From positions 496,001 through 560,000 of the forward strand of contig NZ_CP074149.1 in the NCBI RefSeq assembly GCF_019968765.1: DNA of 64,000 nt, given 5' to 3'. The notes below the pieces were generated by a model, which saw only the letters and a program-made list of their open reading frames with translations, was not told the origin of the DNA and made no database searches. This DNA is from Enterobacter sp. JBIWA008. GTDB lineage: Bacteria; Pseudomonadota; Gammaproteobacteria; Enterobacterales; Enterobacteriaceae. This document shows, in pieces, positions 19,291 to 26,804 of this stretch (the stretch's first letter is position 1; each line of letters starts with the position of its first letter). The position numbers were made by a program, and so were the translations under genes.

Positions 19291-19554
19291 AGCACGCCTT
19301 GCTATGAACTCTTCATTAATTAATGCTTGTGTTTAATGCAGTTACAATGACTCAGGAAACATTAGTACATAATAATGACACTTGTATGATACTCATTTTA
19401 TAAACTTGCCATAGGCGTTTACAGAGCGTTTAAGCATGATTATTAAAGTTGCTAATGGATCGAACTTATTGAGTCATGTACTATAGTTAGAACTTCCACC
19501 TTTCACTACCTCGGGTAGGTTTGTTAACGGTGATTGGTGGAAGTACTAATTGTG
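19291..19554. other. Island noncoding region with one long stem
   Basis: No gene is visible. AT-rich sequence follows the structured segment; a stem ACTTCCACC (19492-19500) pairs with GGTGGAAGT (19536-19544) and encloses a smaller perfect hairpin, CTACC-tcg-GGTAG. It lies just downstream of the CI-like gene on the minus strand and could end that mRNA, but no T-run follows; it could instead be a last domain of the structured RNA. Confidence 0.4.
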
Positions 19555-20166
19555 CTAATTAACTTTGTTAACAATCATCACTACAGTACCAATGACATTG
19601 ATGCTTTTCATATCTTCAAAAGCGACCGTGATTGATGGGTAATTGTCATTATCACTCAGTAAGCGTACTCCATCCATGAGTACCTGTACTCTCTTAAACA
19701 AATAATTCCCGCTCTGTTTTAATACTACAAGTTTGTTATCAGTTAAATCTGTATCGTTAGTATCAATGAGTAGCACTGCACCCGTGAGAAAAGTAGGAGT
19801 CATTACATCGGTACTGACCCTGATGGCACGCAGAGAGTGTAAACCCTTCACCTCAACCAGTTGAGCATCAAGTTTCAACATTTCATCGGCATGATCAATA
19901 AAAGGTACACATATGACATCTGAATCAGTGATGCCCATGCTCGATTGTTGGCCTGTAGCCAGCCACTCAATAGAGACATTGCCTGCTTTTGCCAAGAGTA
20001 CCAAGTTATCCAGTGTAGGGCTTGATGAACCGTGCATGTAGTTGTGAACAGTACTATAGCCAATACCCGCACGTTTTGAGAACTCTCTACCCGTTGTTCC
20101 AAGTTCTGCTATGACGTGCTTTAAGCGTTCACTGAACTCTTTAGTACTCTGCTTTTTATTGTTCAT
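19555..20166 (-). CDS. CI-like repressor (XRE HTH plus S24-like domain, serine absent)
   Basis: Start taken at MNNKKQ (20166); an ATG five codons upstream is also possible. About 203 residues. The N-terminal XRE helix-turn-helix (REFSKRAGIGYSTVHNYMHG, about 27-46 from the upstream start) is joined to a LexA/CI-type C-terminal domain. At the self-cleavage site the usual GDSM is TDVM (in RVSTDVMTPT), so the nucleophile serine is replaced by valine, while the base lysine (YLFKRVQ) remains. The repressor should still dimerise but not self-cleave in the SOS response. It faces the Ner-like gene, forming a lysogeny-type switch. Confidence 0.85.
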   Translation of the reverse strand: MNNKKQSTKEFSERLKHVIAELGTTGREFSKRAGIGYSTVHNYMHGSSSPTLDNLVLLAKAGNVSIEWLATGQQSSMGITDSDVICVPFIDHADEMLKLDAQLVEVKGLHSLRAIRVSTDVMTPTFLTGAVLLIDTNDTDLTDNKLVVLKQSGNYLFKRVQVLMDGVRLLSDNDNYPSITVAFEDMKSINVIGTVVMIVNKVN

Positions 20167-20265
20167 TCTATCGCCATTCAACTTAAGGAATTGTATTCCT
20201 AATTCGATTTGACTTGTTCATTTTATTGATCAATCATGTTCATGATTAAGTAATGAGTGATCATA
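20167..20265. promoter_or_regulatory. CI-like/Ner-like divergent switch region
   Basis: About 100 bp between the two divergent regulator starts. It holds a perfect inverted repeat, AATCATG-tt-CATGATT (20232-20247), flanked by related TGATCA words (20227-20232 and 20258-20263). These are likely operators for one or both regulators. Confidence 0.65.
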
Positions 20266-20529
20266 ATGAAGAATCATAAACAAGAAGGATCTCAAAAAAA
20301 GGAATCAAATGCCAGTACTCGAAACTGGCATCGGGCCGATGTACTTGCAGCTATACGCAAGAAAGGTAGTTCGTTGGCTAAGTTGTCCCGAGACAACGGC
20401 TTACATGAACGAACGCTATACAACGCCCTTGAGAGGCATTGGCCAAAAGGTGAGCAGATCATTGCCGATTATATTGGGGTCACCCGAGAAGAAATCTGGC
20501 CCGAACGTTACAGCAATAGTGAGGAATAA
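20266..20529 (+). CDS. Ner/Nlp-family DNA-binding regulator
   Basis: Start taken at ATG 20266 (MKNHKQEG), preceded by GAG at 20255-20257; a GTG at 20257 is the alternative. The 87-residue product matches the Ner/SfsB winged helix-turn-helix family (WHRADVLAAIRKKGSSLAKL and LHERTLYNALERHWPKGEQI). In phage Mu, Ner represses early and repressor promoters, so this protein probably opposes the divergent CI-like repressor. It appears to be the first gene of a plus-strand operon running to 22008. Confidence 0.85.
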   Translation: MKNHKQEGSQKKESNASTRNWHRADVLAAIRKKGSSLAKLSRDNGLHERTLYNALERHWPKGEQIIADYIGVTREEIWPERYSNSEE

Positions 20530-20532
20530 ATT

Positions 20533-20700
20533 GTGGCATACGCAACATATACAGTGGTTTGTCCGCATTGTGGATGTACTACGACAGTTAACACCGGAAT
20601 AAAAAGCAGTGGTACAGGTGTAGGTTCGTGCGGAGCATGTAGAAAACTTGTCAGAGTAGAAGTTGACTCCCTCGGTAATATAAAACGAGTATTAAAATAA
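20533..20700 (+). CDS. Small zinc-ribbon protein (55 aa)
   Basis: GTG start at 20533 with GAGG at 20521-20524. The gene begins three bases after the Ner-like stop. The product contains two cysteine knuckles, CPHCGC (residues 10-15) and CGACR (about 33-37), as in zinc ribbons, and nothing else recognisable. Its spacing and ribosome site indicate a real co-transcribed gene. Role unknown; a DNA- or RNA-binding adaptor is possible. Confidence 0.7.
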   Translation: MAYATYTVVCPHCGCTTTVNTGIKSSGTGVGSCGACRKLVRVEVDSLGNIKRVLK

Positions 20701-20715
20701 CAAGGGAAAATAAAA

Positions 20716-21576
20716 ATGAAGAAAATACAGTTTTTTGTTTATATGGGATTCGGTTTAATCATGGCGTCCATGGTTTATAGTTATTTTAGTACATTCAATG
20801 AACCAGGGATGTCATTTGCTACAGTATTACTTGCATTAGTTACTTTAGCATTTTGGAGTATGGTTATGATCATCTCATTTTGGTGGTCAATTATAGCCAT
20901 TCCATCTATACAAGAAAACCACCCCGCATTAACGCAAAAATTTCCAAAGTTTTTTAATAACTTTCTTCTGCCTATCATCATTGTCATTTTATTATTAATA
21001 GCTGGGCAAGCTAATGTATATATGATGAACCTACAAGGAAAGAATCTTGGTTTTATGATCGAAGATCAATTCTCTGAAGCGAAGAGTGCCGGGATCTTTA
21101 ACAGAGAAAAGTGGATTGAGGTTAAAGCTAAGCAAGATGAGTCAATAAAATTAGCCGATAAACATGCTGCCGCTGTAGCATTAGAAAAAAAGAACAAAGA
21201 CTACATCGAAAGTAAGATTAATAGTCTCGACAAGAGTAGTGGTAAGTACTTAGTAGCTGAAAATATCTACAAACAACATGGTGTTTGGGTCGATGATTAC
21301 ATTGCTGTTCAAAAGAAGTCATGCTCACGTGAATTCAATCGACTGTTAGCTGCTAATGCAGCGTCTGAGCAAGCCATTGAGTACTGGAATGAAACCTCTG
21401 ATTCTTTAACCCAGTCGGGTATTTCGCCATTTGCAGGGGGGAGGAGTCCTACAACCGATCCTGACATCCAGAGAGCCAACAACGATATTAGATTTGCCCG
21501 TTCTCAATTAGAAAACTGTGGTATAGCTCATCTTAACGAGATAGAACATCGTGTTACAGTACAAACTGATAATTGA
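20716..21576 (+). CDS. Hypothetical membrane protein with three N-terminal helices
   Basis: Not recognised. The 286-residue product has three hydrophobic segments (about 5-25, 35-62, 78-103) and then a polar helical domain of about 175 residues. That domain contains two cysteines (about 196 and 270) and a Lys/Asp-rich segment. It starts 15 bp after the zinc-ribbon gene with aaggga as ribosome site, and the LprI-like gene follows after 15 bp, so the three are one operon under the Ner-like/CI-like switch. Confidence 0.75.
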   Translation: MKKIQFFVYMGFGLIMASMVYSYFSTFNEPGMSFATVLLALVTLAFWSMVMIISFWWSIIAIPSIQENHPALTQKFPKFFNNFLLPIIIVILLLIAGQANVYMMNLQGKNLGFMIEDQFSEAKSAGIFNREKWIEVKAKQDESIKLADKHAAAVALEKKNKDYIESKINSLDKSSGKYLVAENIYKQHGVWVDDYIAVQKKSCSREFNRLLAANAASEQAIEYWNETSDSLTQSGISPFAGGRSPTTDPDIQRANNDIRFARSQLENCGIAHLNEIEHRVTVQTDN

Positions 21577-21591
21577 AATGGATTCAGGATT

Positions 21592-22008
21592 ATGTATTTT
21601 AAAGCGGTTGTTATAAGTTTAAGTTTGCTATTGTGTTTATCGGCCTCTGCTGATGAACTTAAGCAAAATATTGATAGCACATTACAAAAATGCAAGATGG
21701 ATGCTGTTAGTACCATTGACTCACAGAATTGCTATATTAAAGCTACTACAGCGTGGGATACTGAGCTTGGGAATCAATATAAACTGCTAATGAAAGATCA
21801 GCCTGAAAATGTGCGTGCTGCCCTAAGAGATTCACAAAGGCAATGGATAAAATACAGAGATTCGTATAATAAAGGAATTGAGGCTTTTTATCAAAAAGAA
21901 GAGGGTACTATCTGGAGTTTGATTGCGGCTGAAAGCAAAATGAATATCATCCGCGATAAAACATTAGATCTTTATCGACTCAGGAATAGTACAAATCTTG
22001 GTGGCTGA
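21592..22008 (+). CDS. LprI/DUF1311-family secreted protein
   Basis: The 138-residue product begins with a signal peptide (about 1-20, LLLCLSASA) and continues as a DUF1311 (lysozyme inhibitor LprI-like) domain: a cysteine pair (C34 and C46), then the family pattern of W..ELG..YK and RAALRDSQRQWIKYRD. LprI proteins inhibit lysozyme in Mycobacterium, but most DUF1311 members are uncharacterised. On a mobile island it could be a periplasmic partner of the preceding membrane protein. Last gene of its operon, with a strong terminator after it. Confidence 0.82.
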   Translation: MYFKAVVISLSLLLCLSASADELKQNIDSTLQKCKMDAVSTIDSQNCYIKATTAWDTELGNQYKLLMKDQPENVRAALRDSQRQWIKYRDSYNKGIEAFYQKEEGTIWSLIAAESKMNIIRDKTLDLYRLRNSTNLGG

Positions 22009-22014
22009 TGTTAA

Positions 22015-22038
22015 AAGGTAGCGTAGGCTACCTTTTTT
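22015..22038. terminator. Bidirectional intrinsic terminator
   Basis: AAGGTAGC, loop GTAG, GCTACCTT, then six T on the plus strand; on the minus strand the stem is followed by TTTT. It ends the LprI-like operon and the converging serine recombinase transcript. Confidence 0.9.
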
Positions 22039-22213
22039 ATTGCCATCGATGAGTCAGGGCTGGTGGATAACCGCTATTAATAATTCTTAAAGTACTTTCA
22101 TCACTCCATTCACACAGCAAAACGCCAAACATCACGTAATCTTCTGTTCCAGTATCAAAGTATTTGTGCATTAGGTCATGCAAAGTCTTTTCTGTTTGTG
22201 TGAAAGAAATCAT
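22037..22213 (-). CDS. Small hypothetical protein downstream of the recombinase (58 aa)
   Basis: Unrecognised. The ORF starts MISFTQTEKTLHDLMHK, nine bases after the recombinase stop, and ends inside the bidirectional terminator stem, so it would be the last gene of that transcript. It has no strong ribosome site. The product is acidic with a hydrophobic centre (YVMFGVLLCEW). Confidence 0.45.
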   Translation of the reverse strand: MISFTQTEKTLHDLMHKYFDTGTEDYVMFGVLLCEWSDESTLRIINSGYPPALTHRWQ

Positions 22214-22222
22214 TTGCTTAAC

Positions 22223-22789
22223 TTAAGATGCCGCACAGTTCATTTCTTTCTTGATTCGGCTAATAGTGTTGGTACTTACACCGAAGTCAGCAGCTACAGA
22301 GCGAACACTTCCGCCAGATGCCAATGCCGCGAGGATTTCAGTACGCGGGATATGCCTACCATTTCCACGTCCAGCAATACGACCAGCAGCCTTAGCTGCT
22401 TCGTAACCCTCTCTTTGCCTGAGCAGCATCATTTCACGTTCCATTTGGCAAATTCCCGAAAGTAAAGTTAGAACCAGTTTACCAGTAGGTGAGTTATCTC
22501 CCGTCTTAATGCCTTCATGATGAAACTGGATCGCGACACCCCGTTTAGTCAAAGTATCTACAGTTGAGAGAAGGTCGGTTGTATTACGGGCAAGGCGGCT
22601 GATGTCATGCACATGCAAAGTATCGCCTTCGCGTAAGTACTCCATCATCGCTAAGAATGCTTCACGATTGGTATCTTTCGCACTTACTTTCTCAGTGAAT
22701 ACTTTTTCAAAGGTGATCCCCGTATCTGCTAATTGTCGCTCGCTGTTTTGTTGCAAGCTGGATACGCGAATATAAGCGATGTGTGCCAT
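22223..22789 (-). CDS. Serine recombinase, resolvase/invertase family
   Basis: The 188-residue product has the catalytic domain of small serine recombinases: YIRVSSLQQNSERQ with the nucleophile serine at residue 10, HVHDISRLARNT with the conserved arginines, and the long E helix (QMEREMMLLRQREGYEAAK). A C-terminal helix-turn-helix of the Hin/Pin type follows (GGSVRSVAADFGVSTNTISRI, split by valine). It could resolve, invert or regulate. Inverted repeats just upstream are likely binding sites. Presence of a second recombinase class on an island that has a tyrosine integrase is unusual. Confidence 0.92.
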   Translation of the reverse strand: MAHIAYIRVSSLQQNSERQLADTGITFEKVFTEKVSAKDTNREAFLAMMEYLREGDTLHVHDISRLARNTTDLLSTVDTLTKRGVAIQFHHEGIKTGDNSPTGKLVLTLLSGICQMEREMMLLRQREGYEAAKAAGRIAGRGNGRHIPRTEILAALASGGSVRSVAADFGVSTNTISRIKKEMNCAAS

Positions 22790-23150
22790 GTCAAAATCTC
22801 TATACTGTATCGATTTGTATGTTGCGATTTATTATAGAGTGTAGCGATGAAAAATCAAGGCAGATCGCTACGCTTAATCAGGCTTTAGGAGGATATGCGG
22901 TATGTAGCGATTAAGGATGCTTAATCGCTACATATGAATTATTTAACCCTTCAAATCATTTTTAATTCAATAGGTTTTTCCTATTGTTTTTTAATTAAAG
23001 AGTGGGGGTTCCTGATATTACAAAAGAGTGAGATTTGGTATACAAATTGCTTGGCTTTGTGGGTGAAATAGACGTTTACTGTGATGTAAGAATTGTTTAA
23101 AGTCTATTAGTACATCTACAATTTCAGATGCTGGTGCATAAGGAATAAGA
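22790..23150. promoter_or_regulatory. Recombinase-ATPase intergenic region with inverted repeats
   Basis: 361 bp without a gene. GTAGCGAT (22841-22848) and ATCGCTAC (22864-22871) form one inverted pair. A second, perfect pair has 15-bp arms: TATGTAGCGATTAAG (22901-22915), loop GATG, CTTAATCGCTACATA (22920-22934). The shared TAGCGAT word and spacing resemble subsites of a serine-recombinase res site or an operator. The remainder (22935-23150) is AT-rich and should hold the ATPase promoter. Confidence 0.7.
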
Positions 23151-24440
23151 ATGAATACTATAGCTTCTGTTTATATCAAAGGCCTGTGGGGGCATCAAGA
23201 TATAAACATATATATTAATAGCAAAACAAATTTTATAATAGGTGTTAATGGTACAGGGAAAACTACACTTATTAATCTACTTGCCGCGGCACTCACCTTT
23301 GATTATGAGAAGCTTTTAAGGATTGAATTTGATAGTATTTTAATTCGGCTTAAAGAAATTGGTGGTTCCCGTCGACCAAGCATTCGTGTTAGAAAAGAGC
23401 CATTGGCATCAGAAGAAAGTCTAATATATGAAATCAAAATGGCGGCGAAAGAGGAGCCTATAGTAATCCCTTTTGACCCTCGATTCGATCGAGTTTATAT
23501 AGAAACGAAGGATGGAAACAGGATCGTAAGCAGAAGAAGGGGGACTAATCAGGAATCTCATTCTTTAAGTGAGATAAGTCTTGCCTTAAAAGAATTGATT
23601 AAGGTTTCATGGTTATCCGTAAACCGCTCAGATAATTTGTACTTTAGAGATGCCGACAAAAGAGCTTTAACGACTATTGACCATAAGATTATTGAATTGA
23701 ACAATAATCTTGTCCGTTATTTTTCGGTACTATCTCAAAATTTTTCTGATCATACGATTGAATTTCAGAAAAAAAGCTTCCTTGCTCTGATTAATAATGA
23801 GGGAGCAGACCCCATATTTCAATTCTCAAGTTCGATCGACATCGATCAAGAACGTAAAACATTAGTAGAAGTTTTTGATGTTCTTGGTGTTGATAATAAG
23901 TATTATCTCAAAAAACTAAATGAACACTTTTCTCGATTAGAAAAAATTAAACAAAGAGCAAATTCCAAAGCTATTTCCGTAGATGATTTTTCGGTGATGT
24001 ATAATTCTTGGCGTGCTCATACATTAGTTGCCGATTATGAAATTTTACAGACTAAAAAAGCCAGTATATTTAAACCCAGAGATAACTTTATTTCTTTACT
24101 TAATTCAATGTTTAATGGTCGTAAAAAGTTCTCTGTTTCTGATAAAAGCGAACTTGTAGTTATGACTAAAGATGGTCGATTAATTGAGTTGGAAGAATTA
24201 TCATCAGGGGAAAAACAGTTACTTATTATTCTTGGTGAAACATTACTACAACAATCTCAGCATGTTATATATATCGCAGATGAACCTGAGTTATCATTGC
24301 ATGTCATTTGGCAAGAACAACTGATTGGGGCTATTACGAAGCTAAATCCAAATGCACAAATTATTTTTGCTACTCACTCTCCTGATATTGTAGGTGTTGA
24401 GCAAGATGCTGTCATTGATATGGAGGATTTGGTTTCATGA
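23151..24440 (+). CDS. AAA/ABC-type ATPase, PARIS AriA-like
   Basis: A 429-residue SMC/RecF-type ATPase: Walker A GVNGTGKTT (residues 31-39), signature LSSGEKQ (about 350-356), Walker B VIYIADEPE (catalytic E378) and H-loop FATHSPDIVG. The middle is helical and unlike repair proteins. The next gene, a DUF4435 protein, overlaps by ATGA. This ATPase plus DUF4435 arrangement is that of PARIS, in which AriA holds AriB inactive until a phage anti-restriction protein such as Ocr is sensed. The assignment rests on architecture and gene pairing, not on a search. Confidence 0.78.
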   Translation: MNTIASVYIKGLWGHQDINIYINSKTNFIIGVNGTGKTTLINLLAAALTFDYEKLLRIEFDSILIRLKEIGGSRRPSIRVRKEPLASEESLIYEIKMAAKEEPIVIPFDPRFDRVYIETKDGNRIVSRRRGTNQESHSLSEISLALKELIKVSWLSVNRSDNLYFRDADKRALTTIDHKIIELNNNLVRYFSVLSQNFSDHTIEFQKKSFLALINNEGADPIFQFSSSIDIDQERKTLVEVFDVLGVDNKYYLKKLNEHFSRLEKIKQRANSKAISVDDFSVMYNSWRAHTLVADYEILQTKKASIFKPRDNFISLLNSMFNGRKKFSVSDKSELVVMTKDGRLIELEELSSGEKQLLIILGETLLQQSQHVIYIADEPELSLHVIWQEQLIGAITKLNPNAQIIFATHSPDIVGVEQDAVIDMEDLVS

Positions 24441-25345
24441 CTTTTTCAAGAACAGCGAGTGGATTAAGAAATTATAATATATTTTATAAAGTCGAAGCTG
24501 TTGTTTATATTGAGGGGAGACTTTTAGAAAAATCAACTACACAACAGAGTACCGATGATTCGAAAGTGTTTGATGTTATTTTTTATACCTCTTTGTTTAA
24601 AGTGTTTACTCCTCACCATAATGTTAAAATAAAGATTGTTGGTTGCAAGGATAATGTATTAGATTATCATGATAAAATAGTTAATGAGAAAATATCTAAT
24701 TCTTTTGCAATTATAGATCGTGATTATGATGGAGTGTATTTCACAAGGACCAATTCAGAGAAGCTGATTGTTACTCACGGCTATAGCTGGGAAAATGATT
24801 TTTGGTCTCCTAATCTTTATTTCGAACTGGCAAGATTGCTTAGTTTAGATAGTGATCTTGCGTGCGATATTGTACAACAAAAATTAGTGCGTTCTATCCG
24901 GAGATTATGCTTAATTAATAGGGCTAACTTGGTCTCGAAATTCTTTGGTAATGGTATTTTCCCCATAGGAAAAAAAGGTGGGGATAAAGGGTTTAGGTAT
25001 GATGTTAATTTAAAATATCCATTGCAATTATGTGAGGTAAAAAGGCTTTTTAATAAAATATCAGAGGATGTAAAAACAGATCCTGAACTCCATGAGTTAA
25101 TTGTTGCAACTAAGCTTGATTTTAATAACCTTATCCAAGGTCATTTTTATGAGTATATGATTTTGCAAATTTTGTCTTATGCATATAAAATAACTTCTGG
25201 TATAACTCATAATATTGCTGATTTTAATTTAATAAAAAATGTAGCATTCAATAATTTTAAAATGAAACCCGATTACTACTTAGAACCTTCTACGCTGAGT
25301 CATTATGAACAGCAGTTCTCGAGAGTACTTCAAGCTGCATACTGA
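24437..25345 (+). CDS. DUF4435 TOPRIM-like nuclease, PARIS AriB-like
   Basis: The 302-residue product carries the DUF4435/OLD-type TOPRIM pattern: E26 in VVYIEGR, KIVGCKDN after the first alpha-beta unit, and the acidic pair D94/D96 in AIIDRDYDG. The C-terminal half is helical. AriB of PARIS is a TOPRIM effector that, once released, cuts host tRNA-Lys and stops phage growth. The ATGA overlap with the ATPase gene implies coupled translation. Codons are AT-rich like the rest of the island. Conserved acidic residues suggest the effector is intact. Confidence 0.78.
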   Translation: MTFSRTASGLRNYNIFYKVEAVVYIEGRLLEKSTTQQSTDDSKVFDVIFYTSLFKVFTPHHNVKIKIVGCKDNVLDYHDKIVNEKISNSFAIIDRDYDGVYFTRTNSEKLIVTHGYSWENDFWSPNLYFELARLLSLDSDLACDIVQQKLVRSIRRLCLINRANLVSKFFGNGIFPIGKKGGDKGFRYDVNLKYPLQLCEVKRLFNKISEDVKTDPELHELIVATKLDFNNLIQGHFYEYMILQILSYAYKITSGITHNIADFNLIKNVAFNNFKMKPDYYLEPSTLSHYEQQFSRVLQAAY

Positions 25346-25350
25346 AGTAT

Positions 25351-25375
25351 AAAGCCAGTCATTTTGACTGGCTTT
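25351..25375 (+). terminator. Terminator of the ATPase-DUF4435 operon
   Basis: A perfect 10-bp stem, AAAGCCAGTC, loop ATTTT, GACTGGCTTT, starts six bases after the DUF4435 stop and is followed by attatta. Confidence 0.9.
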
Positions 25376-25564
25376 ATTATTATCAGTGTATAGCGATTAA
25401 TTAACAACTCCATCGCTGACAAGCCCCTATTGATTTTATGTAAAACAGCCTTTTCAATACCAATTAACATCATAATTAGTATGGTATTATTTAACCATGT
25501 TTGGACTTTAATCATCATGGTCAGTTCAGTCATATTAAAATAAATTACTTAAGCTAAATAAAAC
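25376..25564. other. Right-end noncoding part of the island
   Basis: AT-rich sequence between the defence-operon terminator and the chimeric small ORF. It contains TAGCGATTAA at 25391-25400, the same ten bases found in the inverted repeat at 22905-22914. Nothing else is supported. Confidence 0.4.
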
Positions 25565-25684
25565 CTACCAACTTGATCCCTTCTGTTCTCTGTCATATGG
25601 TCCAATACTCATAATCACCATCAAACCCGCACCAACACTGACATACTGCCCCAGTAAAGTGGATTCAAAATGGCTGTTTAACAT
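25565..25684 (-). CDS. Chimeric small ORF fused to the duplicated ytfL start
   Basis: The right repeat carries a second copy of the ytfL promoter region, ribosome site and codons MLNS. Reading inward, the frame stays open for 39 codons (MLNSHFESTLLGQYVSVGAG...) and ends TAG at 25565. The middle is hydrophobic (VSVGAGLMVIMSIG). The island end is therefore positioned so that a host promoter and start codon would express island-encoded residues. No family recognised; it may be a chance ORF. Confidence 0.4.
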   Translation of the reverse strand: MLNSHFESTLLGQYVSVGAGLMVIMSIGPYDREQKGSSW

Positions 25685-25833
25685 AGTTTATCCGGCTTCT
25701 CGCCAGATCCTCAGAAGGGGAGTTGATACCATTCGTGTGAAAACACATTGAAAATCAGCTCGTAGCGTTGAGCCGATTATTTCAGCGGGTAGTATAGCGT
25801 AAAGAGATGTAAATCTGCCAGAGGTCACATTTT
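25674..25833. repeat. Right 160-bp direct repeat (attachment-site copy, msrA side)
   Basis: Identical to 16421-16580. Flanking bases differ on both sides (g against a before it, g against t after it), which fixes the repeat length at 160. The backbone sequence leading to msrA begins directly after it. Confidence 0.9.
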
Positions 25834-25938
25834 GACGAAGGTGGCCGGAAGGGGCGGCTAATGTGTGGTTGTTATATGATGAGACAACGCTGTCGTTTGC
25901 TTAAGTGCCACGCGGCTCGCGTGGCACTGGATCGGCAA

Positions 25939-26580
25939 TCAGGCCAGCTGTGGCGGCAGGCATACGCCGATGCCCCCGATACCGCAGTAGCCGTACGGGT
26001 TTTTATGCAGATACTGCTGGTGATCGTCCTCGGCATAGTAGAACGGTTTCGCGGTGGCGATTTCCGTCGTTACCTCGCGCGTATCGCCCGCTTCACGCAT
26101 GGCCTGCTGAAAACGCTCAAGGCTGGCGCGCGCGGCGGCATCCTGCTCAGGCGTGAGCGGATAAATGGCCGAGCGGTACTGGGTGCCGTGGTCGTTGCCC
26201 TGACGCATGCCCTGCGCCGGGTCGTGGTTTTCCCAGAAGACCTGCAGGAGCTGCTCGTAGCTAATCACCTCAGGGTCATAGACCACGCGTACCGCTTCCG
26301 CATGCCCGGTTTCGCCAGAGCAAACTTCGCGATAGGTAGGATTCGGCGTGTAACCGCCCGTGTAGCCAGCCGCGGTGCTGTAAACGCCGGGCAGCTGCCA
26401 GAAGAGGCGCTCAACGCCCCAGAAACAGCCCATGGCGAACAGGGCGATTTCCATTCCCTCCGGTACGTTGGTCATGGAATGGTTATTGACGGCGTGTAAG
26501 GTCGCCACAGGCATAGGAGTGTTGCGTCCCGGTAATGCATCGGTTTGTGAAACCAGGTGCTTTTTGTCGAATAAACTCAC
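25939..26580 (-). CDS. msrA: Peptide methionine-S-sulfoxide reductase A
   Basis: The 213-residue cytoplasmic enzyme has the catalytic [11 protein letters not shown] motif (Cys about 52), the conserved [24 protein letters not shown] region (split here after Y) and C-terminal resolving cysteines in GYCGIGG and GVCLP. It repairs S-methionine sulfoxide. It ends 105 bp from the right repeat of the island, so its gene was not disturbed by insertion. It diverges from tamA. Confidence 0.95.
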   Translation of the reverse strand: MSLFDKKHLVSQTDALPGRNTPMPVATLHAVNNHSMTNVPEGMEIALFAMGCFWGVERLFWQLPGVYSTAAGYTGGYTPNPTYREVCSGETGHAEAVRVVYDPEVISYEQLLQVFWENHDPAQGMRQGNDHGTQYRSAIYPLTPEQDAAARASLERFQQAMREAGDTREVTTEIATAKPFYYAEDDHQQYLHKNPYGYCGIGGIGVCLPPQLA

Positions 26581-26804
26581 GATGGGGCCTCCCGGGGTGC
26601 GATGTTTCAGTTAAGGTTGTCACGAAGCGTTTAATTGAACACAATAAATGCGCTGAATGAGTCTAGATTTAATCATAAGAAATATTTGGGTGTTACACCT
26701 ATTTTCAACCCGCGATTTGGGTTTTTGGCCAATAGGCCGTATTTTGCCGCGGAGCGGCACTTCATTTGCTTCCAGGGTGGAAACAGGGATATTCAGGAGA
26801 AAAC
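26581..26804. promoter_or_regulatory. msrA-tamA divergent region
   Basis: 224 bp without a gene, AT-rich between 26630 and 26710 where both promoters should lie. No operator was recognised. Confidence 0.35.

Larger units (their letters stand above)
16421..25833. mobile_element. 9.25-kb integrative island between ytfL and msrA
   Basis: Bounded by the two 160-bp repeats; one repeat plus the interior is 9,253 bp. Contents in order: tyrosine integrase, two small ORFs, a long structured noncoding segment, CI-like repressor, Ner-like regulator, zinc ribbon, membrane protein, LprI-like protein, a small ORF with serine recombinase, and an AAA ATPase/DUF4435 pair. The interior is visibly AT-rich and its genes are absent from the E. 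coli ytfL-msrA junction. No structural, packaging or replication gene was found, so it resembles a satellite or defence island rather than a prophage. Confidence 0.92.

Noticed and set aside
25330..25533. 67-codon minus-strand frame at the right end of the island
   Set aside because: It crosses the operon terminator and the end of the DUF4435 gene and has no ribosome site.
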